A stretch of DNA of 64,000 bases from Oryzisolibacter propanilivorax (GTDB lineage Bacteria > Pseudomonadota > Gammaproteobacteria > Burkholderiales > Burkholderiaceae_C), in assembly GCF_900103645.1 (NCBI RefSeq), contig NZ_FNHP01000002.1:124001-188000 (forward strand). Reading direction: 5' to 3'. Position numbers and translations under genes: made by a program. Below are positions 54,427-63,418 of the stretch, piece by piece. Every line of letters begins with the position of its first letter. Within the stretch, counting starts at the first letter, position 1. The notes under the pieces were generated by a model. That model had not been told where the DNA came from. It was given only the letters and a program-made list of their open reading frames with translations, and ran no database searches.

Positions 54427-56649
54427 TCAGCTGGACGAGGAGCGTTCACCCAGCGCGACACGTCGCCCGCGCAGGATGTTCAGCAGGTTGCCCATGACCT
54501 GGCCGATGCCGCGCAGGCCGATGACCATCACGCTCTTGAGCGAGGTGAGCGGCCGGTCGTGCTGGCGATTGCCCCAGAACTCCAGCCATACGTCGGCGCG
54601 GGCAAAGGTCAGGCGCGACAGCGCCGCCTGCTGCTGCAGCGTCAGTTCCTCGAACTGCAAGCCCAGGCGCTCGGCGCCGCTGAAGGTGATGACCGCCGGG
54701 AAGGTGGCTTCCTCATCGGAGCGGAACAGCGCCACCTCGACCCGCGTGCCCGGCTCGACCGGCATCGGGGTCTGCACGCGCAGGCCGACGCCGTTCTGCG
54801 AGAAGTCGTCGGTCTCGCACATTAGCGTGCGGCCGTCGGCGAAGCGCAGCGCCGCCGGCAGGGCCACCGTCACCCGCGGCGTGCTGCGGATCTGGCGCGT
54901 CTCGCTGGCCACGGCCAGGCTGGCGCTGGTCAGGATGATGTTGTAGGCGGTCCAGACCATGTTGATGATGATGGTCGTGAGCACCACCGTGTCGACCGCC
55001 ACCGTCAGGCGCCAGATGCCGACGAAGAAGCCCAGGGCGTTGACGATCAGCAGAATCAGGTAGGGCCGGGCGATGGACCAGTCGAAGTACGAATGCTCGA
55101 CCACGCCGCCCTTGGCCGTCACGTTGAACTTGCCCAGCTTCGGGTTGATCACCGCCAGCAGCACCGGGCGCATGATGTACCAGGCCAGCACCGACTCGTA
55201 GACCTCGTTCCAGAACGAGTAGCGGAAACGCCCCTGGATGCGCGAGTTGGTGATGCTGGCGTGCGCCAGGTGGGGCAGCGCATAGGCGGTGATCATCGCC
55301 GCCGTTGCCTGGAACACATGCGCGCCGAAGAACAGGTAGGCCAGCGGCGCCGTCAGGAACACCAGCCGCGGCAATCCGTAGAAGAAGTGCAGCATGGCGT
55401 TGAAGTAGCACAGGCGCTGGCCCCACTTCAGCCCGGGCCCGAGAAGCGGGTTGTCGATGCGCATGATCTGCGCCATGCCGCGCGCCCAGCGGATGCGCTG
55501 GCCGACGTGTGCCGACAGGCTCTCGGTGGCCAGGCCGGCGGCCTGGGGCAGCTCCAGGTAGGCGGTGTTGTAGCCGCGCCGGCTGAGCTTGAGGGCGGTG
55601 TGCGCGTCCTCGGTCACGGTCTCGATGGCCACGCCGCCGATCTCCATCAGCGGCGCGCGCTTGATGACGGCGCATGAGCCGCAGAAGAAGGCCGCGTTCC
55701 ACAGGTCGTTGCCGTCCTGCACGATGCCGTAGAACAGTTCGCCCTCGTTGGGCATGGCATGGAAGGTCTCCAGGTTCTTCTCGAACGGGTCGGGCGAGAA
55801 GAAGTGGTGCGGCGTCTGCAGCATCGCCAGCTTGTCGTCGCGCAGGAACCAGCCCATGCACACCTGCAGGAACGAGCGCGTCGGGATATGGTCGCAGTCG
55901 AAGATGGCGACGTAGTCAGAGTCGGTGACGGCCAGCGCGGCGTTGATGTTGCCGGCCTTGGCGTGCGCGTTGTCGCCCCGGCGCAGATAGCCCACCCCCA
56001 GCTCGGCGCAGAAGTCGCGGAAGTCGTCGCGCCGGCCATCGTCCAGCACGTAGACGTTCAGGCGGTCGGCCGGCCAGTCCATCTGCATGGCCGAGAACAC
56101 CGTCTGCTTGACCACCTCCAGCGGCTCGTTGTAAGTGGGAATGAAGACATCCACGCTGGGCCAGACATCCAGATCGTCCGGCAGCGGCACCGGCCGGCGC
56201 TGCAGCGGCCAAGCGGTCTGGAAGTAGCCGATCAGCAGCACCAGGAAGGCGTACAGCTCCGCCAGCAGCAGCCCGAAGCCGAAGATGGCGTCCACCCAAT
56301 TGTGGAAGTCCACGGTATCGGTCACGCGCCAGTACATATAGCGCGACGAGGCGGTGATCGACAGCACGATCATCGCCAGCGTGGTCAGCCGGCCGGGGGT
56401 GCGGTTCAGCAGCAAGGCTGCGGCAAAGCAGCCCGCGGCGAAGACCAGCTGGCCACCCAGGCTCAGCGGCACGCTGATGACCACCGCCAGCAGCAGCGCC
56501 GCGATGACCGTGGCCAGAACACGCGCTACCGGATGCCGCCACAGGGACAGATCGGCCAGGAAGCGCACCTGCTTGCGCCAGCGCGCCTCGAAGCTGCGGG
56601 GGTTCTGGTCGGCGATGGTGTCGGCAACGGTCCGGTGGTCGGTGGCCAT
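54427..56649 (-). CDS. bcsA: Cellulose synthase catalytic subunit BcsA
   Basis: Family 2 glycosyltransferase making beta-1,4-glucan from UDP-glucose and threading it through its own membrane channel; 740 residues. Catalytic motifs are all intact: Asp203-Asp204 (VLDDG), DCD 251-253, TED 346-348 and QRIRW 384-388. About eight helices flank the catalytic domain. The C-terminal PilZ domain keeps the c-di-GMP site: Arg588 to Arg592 (RSTPR) and Asp615-x-Ser617-x-x-Gly620. It is therefore expected to be c-di-GMP activated. It lies 5 bases after bcsQ in the operon. Confidence 0.97.
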   Translation of the reverse strand: MATDHRTVADTIADQNPRSFEARWRKQVRFLADLSLWRHPVARVLATVIAALLLAVVISVPLSLGGQLVFAAGCFAAALLLNRTPGRLTTLAMIVLSITASSRYMYWRVTDTVDFHNWVDAIFGFGLLLAELYAFLVLLIGYFQTAWPLQRRPVPLPDDLDVWPSVDVFIPTYNEPLEVVKQTVFSAMQMDWPADRLNVYVLDDGRRDDFRDFCAELGVGYLRRGDNAHAKAGNINAALAVTDSDYVAIFDCDHIPTRSFLQVCMGWFLRDDKLAMLQTPHHFFSPDPFEKNLETFHAMPNEGELFYGIVQDGNDLWNAAFFCGSCAVIKRAPLMEIGGVAIETVTEDAHTALKLSRRGYNTAYLELPQAAGLATESLSAHVGQRIRWARGMAQIMRIDNPLLGPGLKWGQRLCYFNAMLHFFYGLPRLVFLTAPLAYLFFGAHVFQATAAMITAYALPHLAHASITNSRIQGRFRYSFWNEVYESVLAWYIMRPVLLAVINPKLGKFNVTAKGGVVEHSYFDWSIARPYLILLIVNALGFFVGIWRLTVAVDTVVLTTIIINMVWTAYNIILTSASLAVASETRQIRSTPRVTVALPAALRFADGRTLMCETDDFSQNGVGLRVQTPMPVEPGTRVEVALFRSDEEATFPAVITFSGAERLGLQFEELTLQQQAALSRLTFARADVWLEFWGNRQHDRPLTSLKSVMVIGLRGIGQVMGNLLNILRGRRVALGERSSSS

Positions 56650-56654
56650 CTGCG

Positions 56655-57440
56655 CTACTCCTGCCAGCGCGGCTGTGGCGCGGCCTGCATGCGCTGGGCG
56701 ATGGCCGCGGCGCAGTTCATGATGTCGTTGCGCGCCAGGCTCTGCGGAGCATGGTCGAGCACGCTGGTGCCCAGTGCCAGGGCCTCGGCCACGGCTTCGT
56801 CGTTGTGCACCACGCCGATCAGGCTGTCACCCACGCCTTCGCGCAGCACGCGCAGGATGTCCTGCGACAGCTGGCGTGCCGAGTTGAACTGGTTGACCAG
56901 GTACAGCGCCTCGGCGAAGTCCGCCCGTGGCGTGCAATAGGTCTGTACCAGGCGCTGCATCAAGGGCAGCGTGGCATACGAGCCGGCGTCGGCCAGCATC
57001 ACCACCAGCACCCAGTGCGCCACCTGCAGTGCCTGCTGACCATAGGCGGTCGGCCCGGGCGGCGTGTCCAGCAGCACCAGCGCATCCTCGGGCAGGTCCA
57101 GCGCGGCCAGGCGCTCGGCCAGCCAATGCGGCTGCTCGGTGATCTGCGCCTCCAGGGCGGTGCGGTCCTCTTCGGTGACAACGCCGAACGGCAGGACATA
57201 CAGGCCCGGTCGGCACTCGAAGCACACATCGCGCCAATGGTTGCCGCCCAAGCTCGCGCGCGACAGTCCGCGCAGCTCCTGCGGGTCCAGTCCCAGGTGC
57301 AGCGCCAGGGCGTTCTGCGGGTCCAGATCGACGGCCAGCACCATCCTTCCAGTGTGCTGCGCCAGGGCCACGGCCAGGCTTTCGGTCACCGTGGTCTTGC
57401 CAACCCCTCCCTTGGCCGAGGCGATGGTCAGCACCCTCAT
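56655..57440 (-). CDS. bcsQ: Cellulose biosynthesis ParA-like ATPase BcsQ
   Basis: MinD/ParA-type ATPase of 261 residues, needed in several species for polar placement or assembly of the cellulose complex. The deviant Walker A motif KGGVGKTT is at residues 10-17, then VDLDPQNALALHLGL and LVLLDTPPG (Walker B). ATG 57440 overlaps the bcsP stop by 4 bases (ATGA), so the two are translationally coupled; the longer upstream frame is a shadow of bcsP. Confidence 0.93.
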   Translation of the reverse strand: MRVLTIASAKGGVGKTTVTESLAVALAQHTGRMVLAVDLDPQNALALHLGLDPQELRGLSRASLGGNHWRDVCFECRPGLYVLPFGVVTEEDRTALEAQITEQPHWLAERLAALDLPEDALVLLDTPPGPTAYGQQALQVAHWVLVVMLADAGSYATLPLMQRLVQTYCTPRADFAEALYLVNQFNSARQLSQDILRVLREGVGDSLIGVVHNDEAVAEALALGTSVLDHAPQSLARNDIMNCAAAIAQRMQAAPQPRWQE

Positions 57441-58339
57441 GAATTTTCGCGCCCGAGGAAGCGGGCGAACAGGCTGTGCAGTCCGCCCTGGCGTGCGGCA
57501 GGGGCAGCCGCCGGGCGAGCCAGGCGCGACAGCGGCGACTCCGTGCCGGCGGCAACGGCCGGCTGCGCCGTGGGGCTGGCCGCGACAGGGCGATTCCAGG
57601 CAGGGGCGGCTGGTGCCGGTGCCGGTGCCGGTGCGGGGGCCGCAGCTGCGACCACTGCGGCCGCTGGCACTGGCGCGCTGGCCTGGCGGCCCAGGGAGGC
57701 GAACGCCTTCTGCAGCTCGTTGCCGGCAGCGGCTGGCACCGGCGCCAGCCACGCCGGGCCACCGGCAGCGGCGGGGCGCACGTTCGCTGGCGGCTCCGTG
57801 CGCGGGGACGCGGGCATGCCCGCCGCACCACCGCTCATGCCTCGCGTCTGCAGACCAGGCGCGTCGACTATCGGCCGGGCAGCAGGCTGCTGGCGCAGGC
57901 CGGCGAACAGCGGCGCCGTGGCAGGTGCCGCCGCCTGCTCCAGTGTTGGCTCGATCTGGGAGCCGGGGTATGCCTGCACCGGCACCCGCGCTGGCAACGA
58001 CGCCTCGGGCTGGCGCAACCAGGGCAGCGGCATTGCGGCACGCGCGGCATCCGGGGCATGAGTGGCGGCTGGAGTGCTCGGCAATGGCTGCTGCTGAGGT
58101 GTGGCCGCCGCCGCAGGCGCGGCCACCACGCCCCAGCGCCGTGGCGCCTCATGCGAATCTTCACCGGCCTGCACCGGTGGCACCGCGGCGGCGGACGGCA
58201 TGTCCTCCAGGCGCGAAATCAGCGGCCAGCGTTCGCGTGCCCGCTCGGCCTCGCGGGTGCGGTTGAGTTCACGGTAGCTCTGTGGCCTGCCGCCAAATTC
58301 GCGGTACAGCTGGGTGATGTCGTCTGGCGCCCTTGGCAT
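57437..58339 (-). CDS. bcsP: Cellulose biosynthesis protein BcsP (BcsR-like N-terminus)
   Basis: Protein of 300 residues. The first 45 residues carry the BcsR/BcsP signature (DDITQLYREFGG, then ERARERWPLISRLE); the rest is Pro/Ala/Gln-rich and predicted disordered, ending in a short conserved-looking FARFLGREN. BcsP typically pairs with BcsQ in beta- and alphaproteobacterial cellulose operons and is thought to help assemble the cytoplasmic complex. AAGGAG precedes the start. Low complexity makes the middle part fast evolving, so only the ends are informative. Confidence 0.88.
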   Translation of the reverse strand: MPRAPDDITQLYREFGGRPQSYRELNRTREAERARERWPLISRLEDMPSAAAVPPVQAGEDSHEAPRRWGVVAAPAAAATPQQQPLPSTPAATHAPDAARAAMPLPWLRQPEASLPARVPVQAYPGSQIEPTLEQAAAPATAPLFAGLRQQPAARPIVDAPGLQTRGMSGGAAGMPASPRTEPPANVRPAAAGGPAWLAPVPAAAGNELQKAFASLGRQASAPVPAAAVVAAAAPAPAPAPAPAAPAWNRPVAASPTAQPAVAAGTESPLSRLARPAAAPAARQGGLHSLFARFLGRENS

Positions 58340-58375
58340 GCCATGCTCCTTGCGTAGCGTTGGGTGGTGCTGCCG

Positions 58376-58858
58376 TCAGGCTGCTCCAAGTCGCAGCTGG
58401 GCACTGCCCAGGGAATCCAGCCCGGTGACGGGCTGCACCTTCAGGCCGCCTGCGCCGGCCGAATCGAACCATTGCTGGTAGGCTCCCTGCAGAAAACCCA
58501 CGGCCCAATCCGCCTGCGACGTGCCGAAGGCCGCGGCCAGCGGGCAGAACCGGTGGCGGATATCCATGCCTGCCGGCGTCTGGGCAATGTCGACACGCCC
58601 CCAGTCCAGCGGACCCCAAACAGCATTCATGGCCGCCTGCAACCCTTCGATGGTGTCGGATGCCGCCAGCGGGTTCTGGCTGGCGAAACGCACACCGATG
58701 CGTGCCATCAACAGCGCCACGTCCTGCGCCGGCAGCGCTGCGGAGAATTCCTGGCCCAGCGCGTTGAGGAAACCACGCCACTGGCGCCCACACTGCAGCT
58801 GCTGCGCGTAGGCTGTATCCAGGACGGGAGCGGTGGGAGGATGGGCAGTGTTGGGCAT
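58376..58858 (-). CDS. bcsD: Cellulose synthase subunit BcsD
   Basis: Periplasmic subunit of 160 residues. In Komagataeibacter it forms a ring that bundles glucan chains into crystalline ribbons. ATG 58858 (MPNTAHPPTAPVLDTAYAQQ) gives the usual length (about 156); an in-frame TTG at 58957 would add 33 residues of promoter-like sequence. The pattern CGRQWRGFLNALGQEFSAAL and WGRVDIAQTPAGMDIRHRFCPL fits BcsD. It is the first gene of bcsDPQABZC. Its presence places the operon in the class with ordered cellulose secretion. Confidence 0.88.
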   Translation of the reverse strand: MPNTAHPPTAPVLDTAYAQQLQCGRQWRGFLNALGQEFSAALPAQDVALLMARIGVRFASQNPLAASDTIEGLQAAMNAVWGPLDWGRVDIAQTPAGMDIRHRFCPLAAAFGTSQADWAVGFLQGAYQQWFDSAGAGGLKVQPVTGLDSLGSAQLRLGAA

Positions 58859-58994
58859 GTCGATGCGGTTGTTGAGTGAGCGGCGTACGCTGCTTGTACC
58901 CAGTTGCAGTGCAAGATTGGCAATGACTTTAACTAAGGGAAACGCATTTTCAATCAATGCAATGCATTATTGACTTTTGTTGACAGGCTTTGCA
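58859..58994 (-). promoter_or_regulatory. AT-rich promoter region of the bcs operon
   Basis: About 100 bases of strikingly AT-rich DNA upstream of bcsD. It contains a perfect palindrome GCTTTGCAAAGC (58987-58998), the motif AATGCATT and, on the plus strand, TTGAC twice close together. Several weak -35/-10 pairs are possible and I cannot choose one. This is the natural place for control of cellulose expression. Confidence 0.5.
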
Positions 58995-59029
58995 AAGCAC
59001 AACGGGCGCTCCAGGCGCCCGTTGTGCTT
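58995..59029 (-). terminator. Terminator after lldP
   Basis: AAGCACAACGGGCGC (58995-59009) pairs exactly with GCGCCCGTTGTGCTT (59015-59029) around TCCAG. It is 47 bases past the lldP stop and separates it from the bcs promoter region on the same strand. Confidence 0.9.
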
Positions 59030-59075
59030 CAAGACTGAAGCGCCACGCTGCAATGGCGTGGCGCCGACGCGATGC

Positions 59076-60737
59076 TCAATGCACCACCATCAGGCTGAAT
59101 GGCCAGACATAGGCCTGCAGCGTCACGTACAGGCCCACCAGGCAGGCCAGCGCGATCGAGTGGAAGAACACGTAGCGCAGGATGTCGCCTTCGTGGTCGA
59201 ACCAGCGCGTGGCGGTCGATGCCACGACGATGGACTGGGCATCGATCATCTTGCCCATCACCCCGCCCGAGCTGTTGGCCGCGCCCATCAGGTTGGGCGA
59301 CAGGCCGAGCTGCTCGGCCGCCACCTTCTGCATGCCACCGAACAACACGTTCGATGCCGTATCGGAGCCGGTCAGCGCCACGCCCAGCCAGCCCATCAGC
59401 GTACCGAAGAACGGGTACAGCACGCCGGTGTTGGCGAACGCCAGGCCGAGCGTGGTGTCGGTGCCCGAGTAGCGCGTCAGCGTACCCAGCGCCAGCATCA
59501 GCACGATGGTGAGCAGCGAATACTTCACCAGCCACAGCGTCTTGAAGAAGGTGCGCACGATGGCCACCACGTTGTACTTCATGACCAGCGCGCTGACGAT
59601 GGCCGACAGCAGGATGCCGGTGCCGGTGGCCGACAGCAGGTTCAGCGTGTAAACCGCGCCCTCCTTGGTCGGCACGGGCACGACCGGCGGCACCTTCTCG
59701 ATCATCTGGTGCAGGCCCTGCATCGGAAAGGCCGGCGCGAAGACGCCATTCAGCCAGGCCTTCACGGACGGCAGGCCCCAAATGAACACAAACACCGACA
59801 GGATGACCCAGGGTGTCCAGGCGGCGATCAATGCCTGCCTGCTGTGCTGGCGCACCGGCTGCGGTGGCTTGGCCTCGGCGGCGCTGGGGTCGTGCCCACG
59901 CAGCGAGGGCGACGTCCACACCGTCTTGGGCTGCCATACACGCAGGAAGGCCACCAGGCAGGCCATGGAGATGATGGCAGCGATGATGTCCACCAGTTCC
60001 GGCCCAATGAAGTTGGACACCAGGTACTGCGGAATGGCGAACGAAACACCCGTCACCAGGACGGCCGGCCAGATTTCCATCATTCCCTTGCGACCGGCGA
60101 AGGCCCAGATCAGCCAGAACGGCACCAGCAGCGAGAAAAATGGCAGTTGGCGGCCGATCATCGCGGTGACTTCCATCAGGTCATAGCCATGCACCTTGGC
60201 CAGCGTGATCACCGGCGTGCCCAGCGCACCGAAGGCCACCGGCGCGGTGTTGGCGATCAGCGACAGGCCCGAGGCGGCCAGCGGCGAGAAGCCCAGGCCG
60301 ATCAGGATCGCCGCCGTCACCGCCACCGGCGTGCCGAAGCCGGCCGCTCCTTCGAAGAACGCGCCGAAGCAGAAGGCGATCAAGAGCAGCTGGATGCGCC
60401 GGTCCTCGGTGATGCCCGACAGTGAATCCTGCAGCACGGCGAAGCTGCCGTTCTGCTCGGTCAACTGGTGCAGGAAGATGATGTTCAGCACGATCCAGCC
60501 GATGGGCAACAGGCCCGTGAAGCCGCCGAACAGCGCCGCACGCCCGGCCATGTCGGCCGGCATCCCGTAGACCAGGATGGCCACGAGCAGCGCCGTCACC
60601 AGGCCCATGCCGGCGGCGATGTGCGCCTTGATGTGAAAGAAGCCCAGCGCCGCGAGCATCACCACCACTGGCAGCGACGCCAGAGCAGTGGAGATGACCA
60701 TGTTGCCGAGCGGATCGTAGATTTGCTGCCAAACCAT
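59076..60737 (-). CDS. lldP: L-lactate permease
   Basis: Inner-membrane lactate/glycolate:proton symporter of the LldP family; 553 residues with about 13-14 helices. ATG 60737 (MVWQQIYDPLGNM) has GGGGA eight bases upstream; the in-frame start at 60782 is less likely. Signatures: FCFGAFFEGAAGFGTPVAVT, the family loop GSDTASNVLFGGMQ, and ANSSGGVMGKMIDAQSIVVA. No lactate dehydrogenase gene is adjacent. A 249-base gap upstream holds its promoter; GTGAAAA and TTTTCAC lie about 30 bases apart there. Confidence 0.95.
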   Translation of the reverse strand: MVWQQIYDPLGNMVISTALASLPVVVMLAALGFFHIKAHIAAGMGLVTALLVAILVYGMPADMAGRAALFGGFTGLLPIGWIVLNIIFLHQLTEQNGSFAVLQDSLSGITEDRRIQLLLIAFCFGAFFEGAAGFGTPVAVTAAILIGLGFSPLAASGLSLIANTAPVAFGALGTPVITLAKVHGYDLMEVTAMIGRQLPFFSLLVPFWLIWAFAGRKGMMEIWPAVLVTGVSFAIPQYLVSNFIGPELVDIIAAIISMACLVAFLRVWQPKTVWTSPSLRGHDPSAAEAKPPQPVRQHSRQALIAAWTPWVILSVFVFIWGLPSVKAWLNGVFAPAFPMQGLHQMIEKVPPVVPVPTKEGAVYTLNLLSATGTGILLSAIVSALVMKYNVVAIVRTFFKTLWLVKYSLLTIVLMLALGTLTRYSGTDTTLGLAFANTGVLYPFFGTLMGWLGVALTGSDTASNVLFGGMQKVAAEQLGLSPNLMGAANSSGGVMGKMIDAQSIVVASTATRWFDHEGDILRYVFFHSIALACLVGLYVTLQAYVWPFSLMVVH

Positions 60738-60986
60738 GAGCTTGTCCCCGTCGATGTAGAGATTGAGGGGACAGGGGCACATGCCCGCATCCCGCCGGTG
60801 CTGCAGACCCCTGCCTGCGCGCGGCTGAGACTGTAGAGGAGCCTCATGCGGGCACCATGTGAAAAAAACGATGCCGCGCGGTGAAGCATTTTCACGAACC
60901 GGAGCCCGGCGCAGCCTGCGGTTTCCACTAGCGCGGCGCGCCTCGGCTGTCGCTGCGGCGACAGCCGTTTCCCTCAGCGGCGAAAG

Positions 60987-62111
60987 TCAGGCCTGGGGAT
61001 CGACCGCGGCGATGACGCCGCCGCCCAGGCAGATTTCACCGTCGTACAGCACCGCCGACTGCCCGGGCGTCACGGCCCATTGCGGCTCGGGAAAGCGCAG
61101 GCGGAAATCCGCGCCCGCGGCGCTCTCGACCTCGCATGCCGCGTCCTGCTGGCGGTAGCGCGTCTTGGCGGCGCAGCTGCCCGGTGCCGGCGGGCGGCCC
61201 GCCACCCAGCTGGCGTCCTGCGCCACCAGGCGCTGCGACAGCAGCCAGGGATGGTCGTGGCCCTGCACCACGCGCAGGATGTTGGTGTCGAGCTCCTTGC
61301 GCGCCACGAACCAGGGCGCATGCTCGCCGCCGCCGCGCGCCGCGCCCTTGTCCTTGACCCCGCCGATGCCCAGGCCCTGGCGCTGGCCCAGCGTATAGAA
61401 GCTCAGCCCCACATGCCGGCCCAGCCGGCGCCCGCGCTCGTCCAGGATGGGCCCCGGCGCATGCTGGATGTAACGGTTCAGGAACTCGCGGAAAGGCCGC
61501 TCGCCGATGAAGCAGATGCCGGTGGAGTCCTTCTTCTTCGCGTTCGGCAGGCCGATCTCGTCCGCGATGCGACGCACCTCGGTCTTCTTCAGCTCGCCCA
61601 CCGGGAACAAGGTGCGCGCCAGCTGGGCCTGGTTCAGCCGGTGCAGGAAGTAGCTCTGGTCCTTGGCCGGGTCCAGCCCCTTGAGCAGTTCGTGCAGCCC
61701 GGTGGCGGCGTTGAAGCGCACGCGCGCGTAGTGCCCGGTGGCGATCTTCTCGGCGCCCAGGCGCATGGCATGGTCCAGAAACGCCTTGAATTTGATCTCG
61801 GCATTGCACAGGACATCCGGGTTGGGCGTGCGCCCGGCCTGGTACTCGCGCAGGAACTCGGCGAACACCCGGTCCTTGTACTCGGCGGCGAAGTTCACGT
61901 GCTCGATCTCGATGCCCAGCACGTCCGCCACGCTGGCGGCGTCCAGAAAGTCCTGGCGCGACGAGCAGTGCTCGCTGTCGTCGTCGTCCTCCCAGTTCTT
62001 CATGAAGATGCCGACCACTTCGTGGCCCTGCTGCTTCAGCAGATGGGCGGTGACGGCCGAATCCACACCGCCGGACAGGCCGACCACGACACGTTGCTTG
62101 GCTCTGGACAT
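60987..62111 (-). CDS. mnmA: tRNA 2-thiouridylase MnmA
   Basis: Cytoplasmic enzyme placing the 2-thio group on uridine 34 of Lys, Glu and Gln tRNAs; 374 residues. The ATP pyrophosphatase P-loop [10 protein letters not shown] is at 11-20, catalytic Cys102 in [12 protein letters not shown] and Cys200 in [12 protein letters not shown], both at the positions known from E. coli. ATG 62111 is the first family start; the longer frame is a shadow. It follows the Nudix gene by 38 bases on the same strand. Confidence 0.97.
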   Translation of the reverse strand: MSRAKQRVVVGLSGGVDSAVTAHLLKQQGHEVVGIFMKNWEDDDDSEHCSSRQDFLDAASVADVLGIEIEHVNFAAEYKDRVFAEFLREYQAGRTPNPDVLCNAEIKFKAFLDHAMRLGAEKIATGHYARVRFNAATGLHELLKGLDPAKDQSYFLHRLNQAQLARTLFPVGELKKTEVRRIADEIGLPNAKKKDSTGICFIGERPFREFLNRYIQHAPGPILDERGRRLGRHVGLSFYTLGQRQGLGIGGVKDKGAARGGGEHAPWFVARKELDTNILRVVQGHDHPWLLSQRLVAQDASWVAGRPPAPGSCAAKTRYRQQDAACEVESAAGADFRLRFPEPQWAVTPGQSAVLYDGEICLGGGVIAAVDPQA

Positions 62112-62149
62112 AGGCGCGCGATTATCCGGCGGCGCCAAAGCCCCCGCGC

Positions 62150-62650
62150 TCAAGGGGCGGCAGCAGCGATGCCCACGTTCTGCACCGACACATCGGTATG
62201 CACCAGCGACAAAGGGTGCCGCTGCCCCGCCAGGTAATCCTCCAGCGTGCGCAGCAGCAGCGGACTGCGATGGCGCTCGGGGCAGGCGCGGATCTCGTCG
62301 GCGGTCAGCCAGACAGTGCGCACGATGCCCGCGTCCAGCGCGCGCCAGGCATGGTGCGCACCCAGCCGGCCAGCGAAGGCAAAGCGCATGTAGGTCAGGT
62401 CGTCGCCGGTGCGCGTCTTGATGAAGCGGTTCAGGTACACGCCGATCAGCGCCTCGGGCACGAAGTCGTGCGCGGTTTCTTCCAGCACCTCGCGCGCGCA
62501 AGCATCCTGCGGCGACTCGCCCGGGTCGAGGTGCCCGGCCGGGTTGTTCAGCTTCAGGCCGTCGGTGGTGTTTTCCTCGACCAGCAGGAAGCGGCCTTCG
62601 CGTTCGATCACGGCGGCCACGGTGACGTTGGGTTTCCAGCGGTGGGGCAT
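62150..62650 (-). CDS. Nudix hydrolase
   Basis: Protein of 166 residues with a complete Nudix box at residues 39-61 ([20 protein letters not shown]), hydrolysing a nucleoside diphosphate derivative. The context and C-terminal part resemble the NudJ/YmfB group, which acts on thiamine pyrophosphate and nucleoside triphosphates and is often next to mnmA. The substrate is inferred only. It is the first gene of a nudix-mnmA operon, divergent from the DUF2946-like gene. Confidence 0.9.
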   Translation of the reverse strand: MPHRWKPNVTVAAVIEREGRFLLVEENTTDGLKLNNPAGHLDPGESPQDACAREVLEETAHDFVPEALIGVYLNRFIKTRTGDDLTYMRFAFAGRLGAHHAWRALDAGIVRTVWLTADEIRACPERHRSPLLLRTLEDYLAGQRHPLSLVHTDVSVQNVGIAAAAP

Positions 62651-62747
62651 GGCGGCCGATTATCACCATCACGTGCCGCCACCTGCGCTGCATCAGGGGC
62701 GCCGGCGCTGGGCGGCCAGATAATGCACGCGACTTTTTTGTAATTCC

Positions 62748-63149
62748 ATGCTGCAACGCCTTCGCCAACACCGCCCACTGCGCACCCTGGTGCCCGGTCT
62801 GGTGGCGCTGGCTTGGCTGGTGGCGCTGCTGGCCGGGGTGCCGACACGCCAGGCAGTGCAGCCACTGGCCGACAGCAGTACCGCGGCGCTGCACGAGGTC
62901 TGCCTGGGCGCCGTGCCGGGTGCCGACGCACCCGCCGCAGCACCCGACCATTCCGCAGGCCACCAGCACCATGCCGATCCGGGCTGTGTGCTGTGCCTAG
63001 CGCTGGGCGACGCGCCCGGCCTGGCGCTGGCGCCGCAGCGCCCGCCCGCGCCCGATACACAGCGGCCGGCGCAGGGGCGCAGCGCGGCCCATACCGCGTG
63101 GCGCGCCCTGGCACCGCTGCCCGCGCGCGGGCCGCCGCTGCGCGCCTGA
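62748..63149 (+). CDS. DUF2946-like small membrane protein
   Basis: Protein of 133 residues with one N-terminal hydrophobic segment ([19 protein letters not shown]), then a His-rich stretch ([17 protein letters not shown]) with Cys80 and Cys83 in CVLC, and a Pro/Ala-rich tail. The helix plus H-x-CxxC pattern matches DUF2946 proteins, which commonly precede copper-receptor genes. The His/Cys-rich segment suggests metal binding. It precedes a TonB-dependent copper receptor gene on the same strand. GATAAT (62721-62726) could be its -10 element. Confidence 0.72.
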   Translation: MLQRLRQHRPLRTLVPGLVALAWLVALLAGVPTRQAVQPLADSSTAALHEVCLGAVPGADAPAAAPDHSAGHQHHADPGCVLCLALGDAPGLALAPQRPPAPDTQRPAQGRSAAHTAWRALAPLPARGPPLRA

Positions 63150-63296
63150 CCCGGCGCGGTCCTTTCGCTCCCCACATTCCTGCTGCGCACGCCGCGTGGT
63201 CTGGCCGATGACGGCCATGCCGCGCCGCGTGGCCGCAGCCCGCATTTTCGCGGGCGGCAGGTTCTCGGGCGGGGTGCCGCGCCACGCCTTGCAGGC

Positions 63297-63337
63297 GGCG
63301 CCCGGCCACGGCCGGCGCCCGCCAGCCGCGTTTTTTT
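63297..63337 (+). terminator. Possible terminator or attenuator before the copper receptor gene
   Basis: GGCGCCCGGCC and GGCCGGCGCC (63297-63318) can form a GC-rich stem with one bulge; a run of seven T follows at 63331-63337 after a GC-rich spacer. It may end the DUF2946-like transcript or attenuate the receptor gene. The 269-base gap (63150-63418) holds no gene. Confidence 0.4.
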
Positions 63338-63418
63338 GTTTTCCGTCCTGCGTCCGTACCCGGCCCGGCGCGCCTGAGCGCGCGGGCGGCACGGACGGGA
63401 TGCACCCGCCTTTGCACC

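Noticed and set aside
46271-58939. Cellulose operon as a novel polysaccharide system
   Set aside because: All seven genes match known Bcs families with intact motifs. Only the BcsC linker is out of the ordinary.
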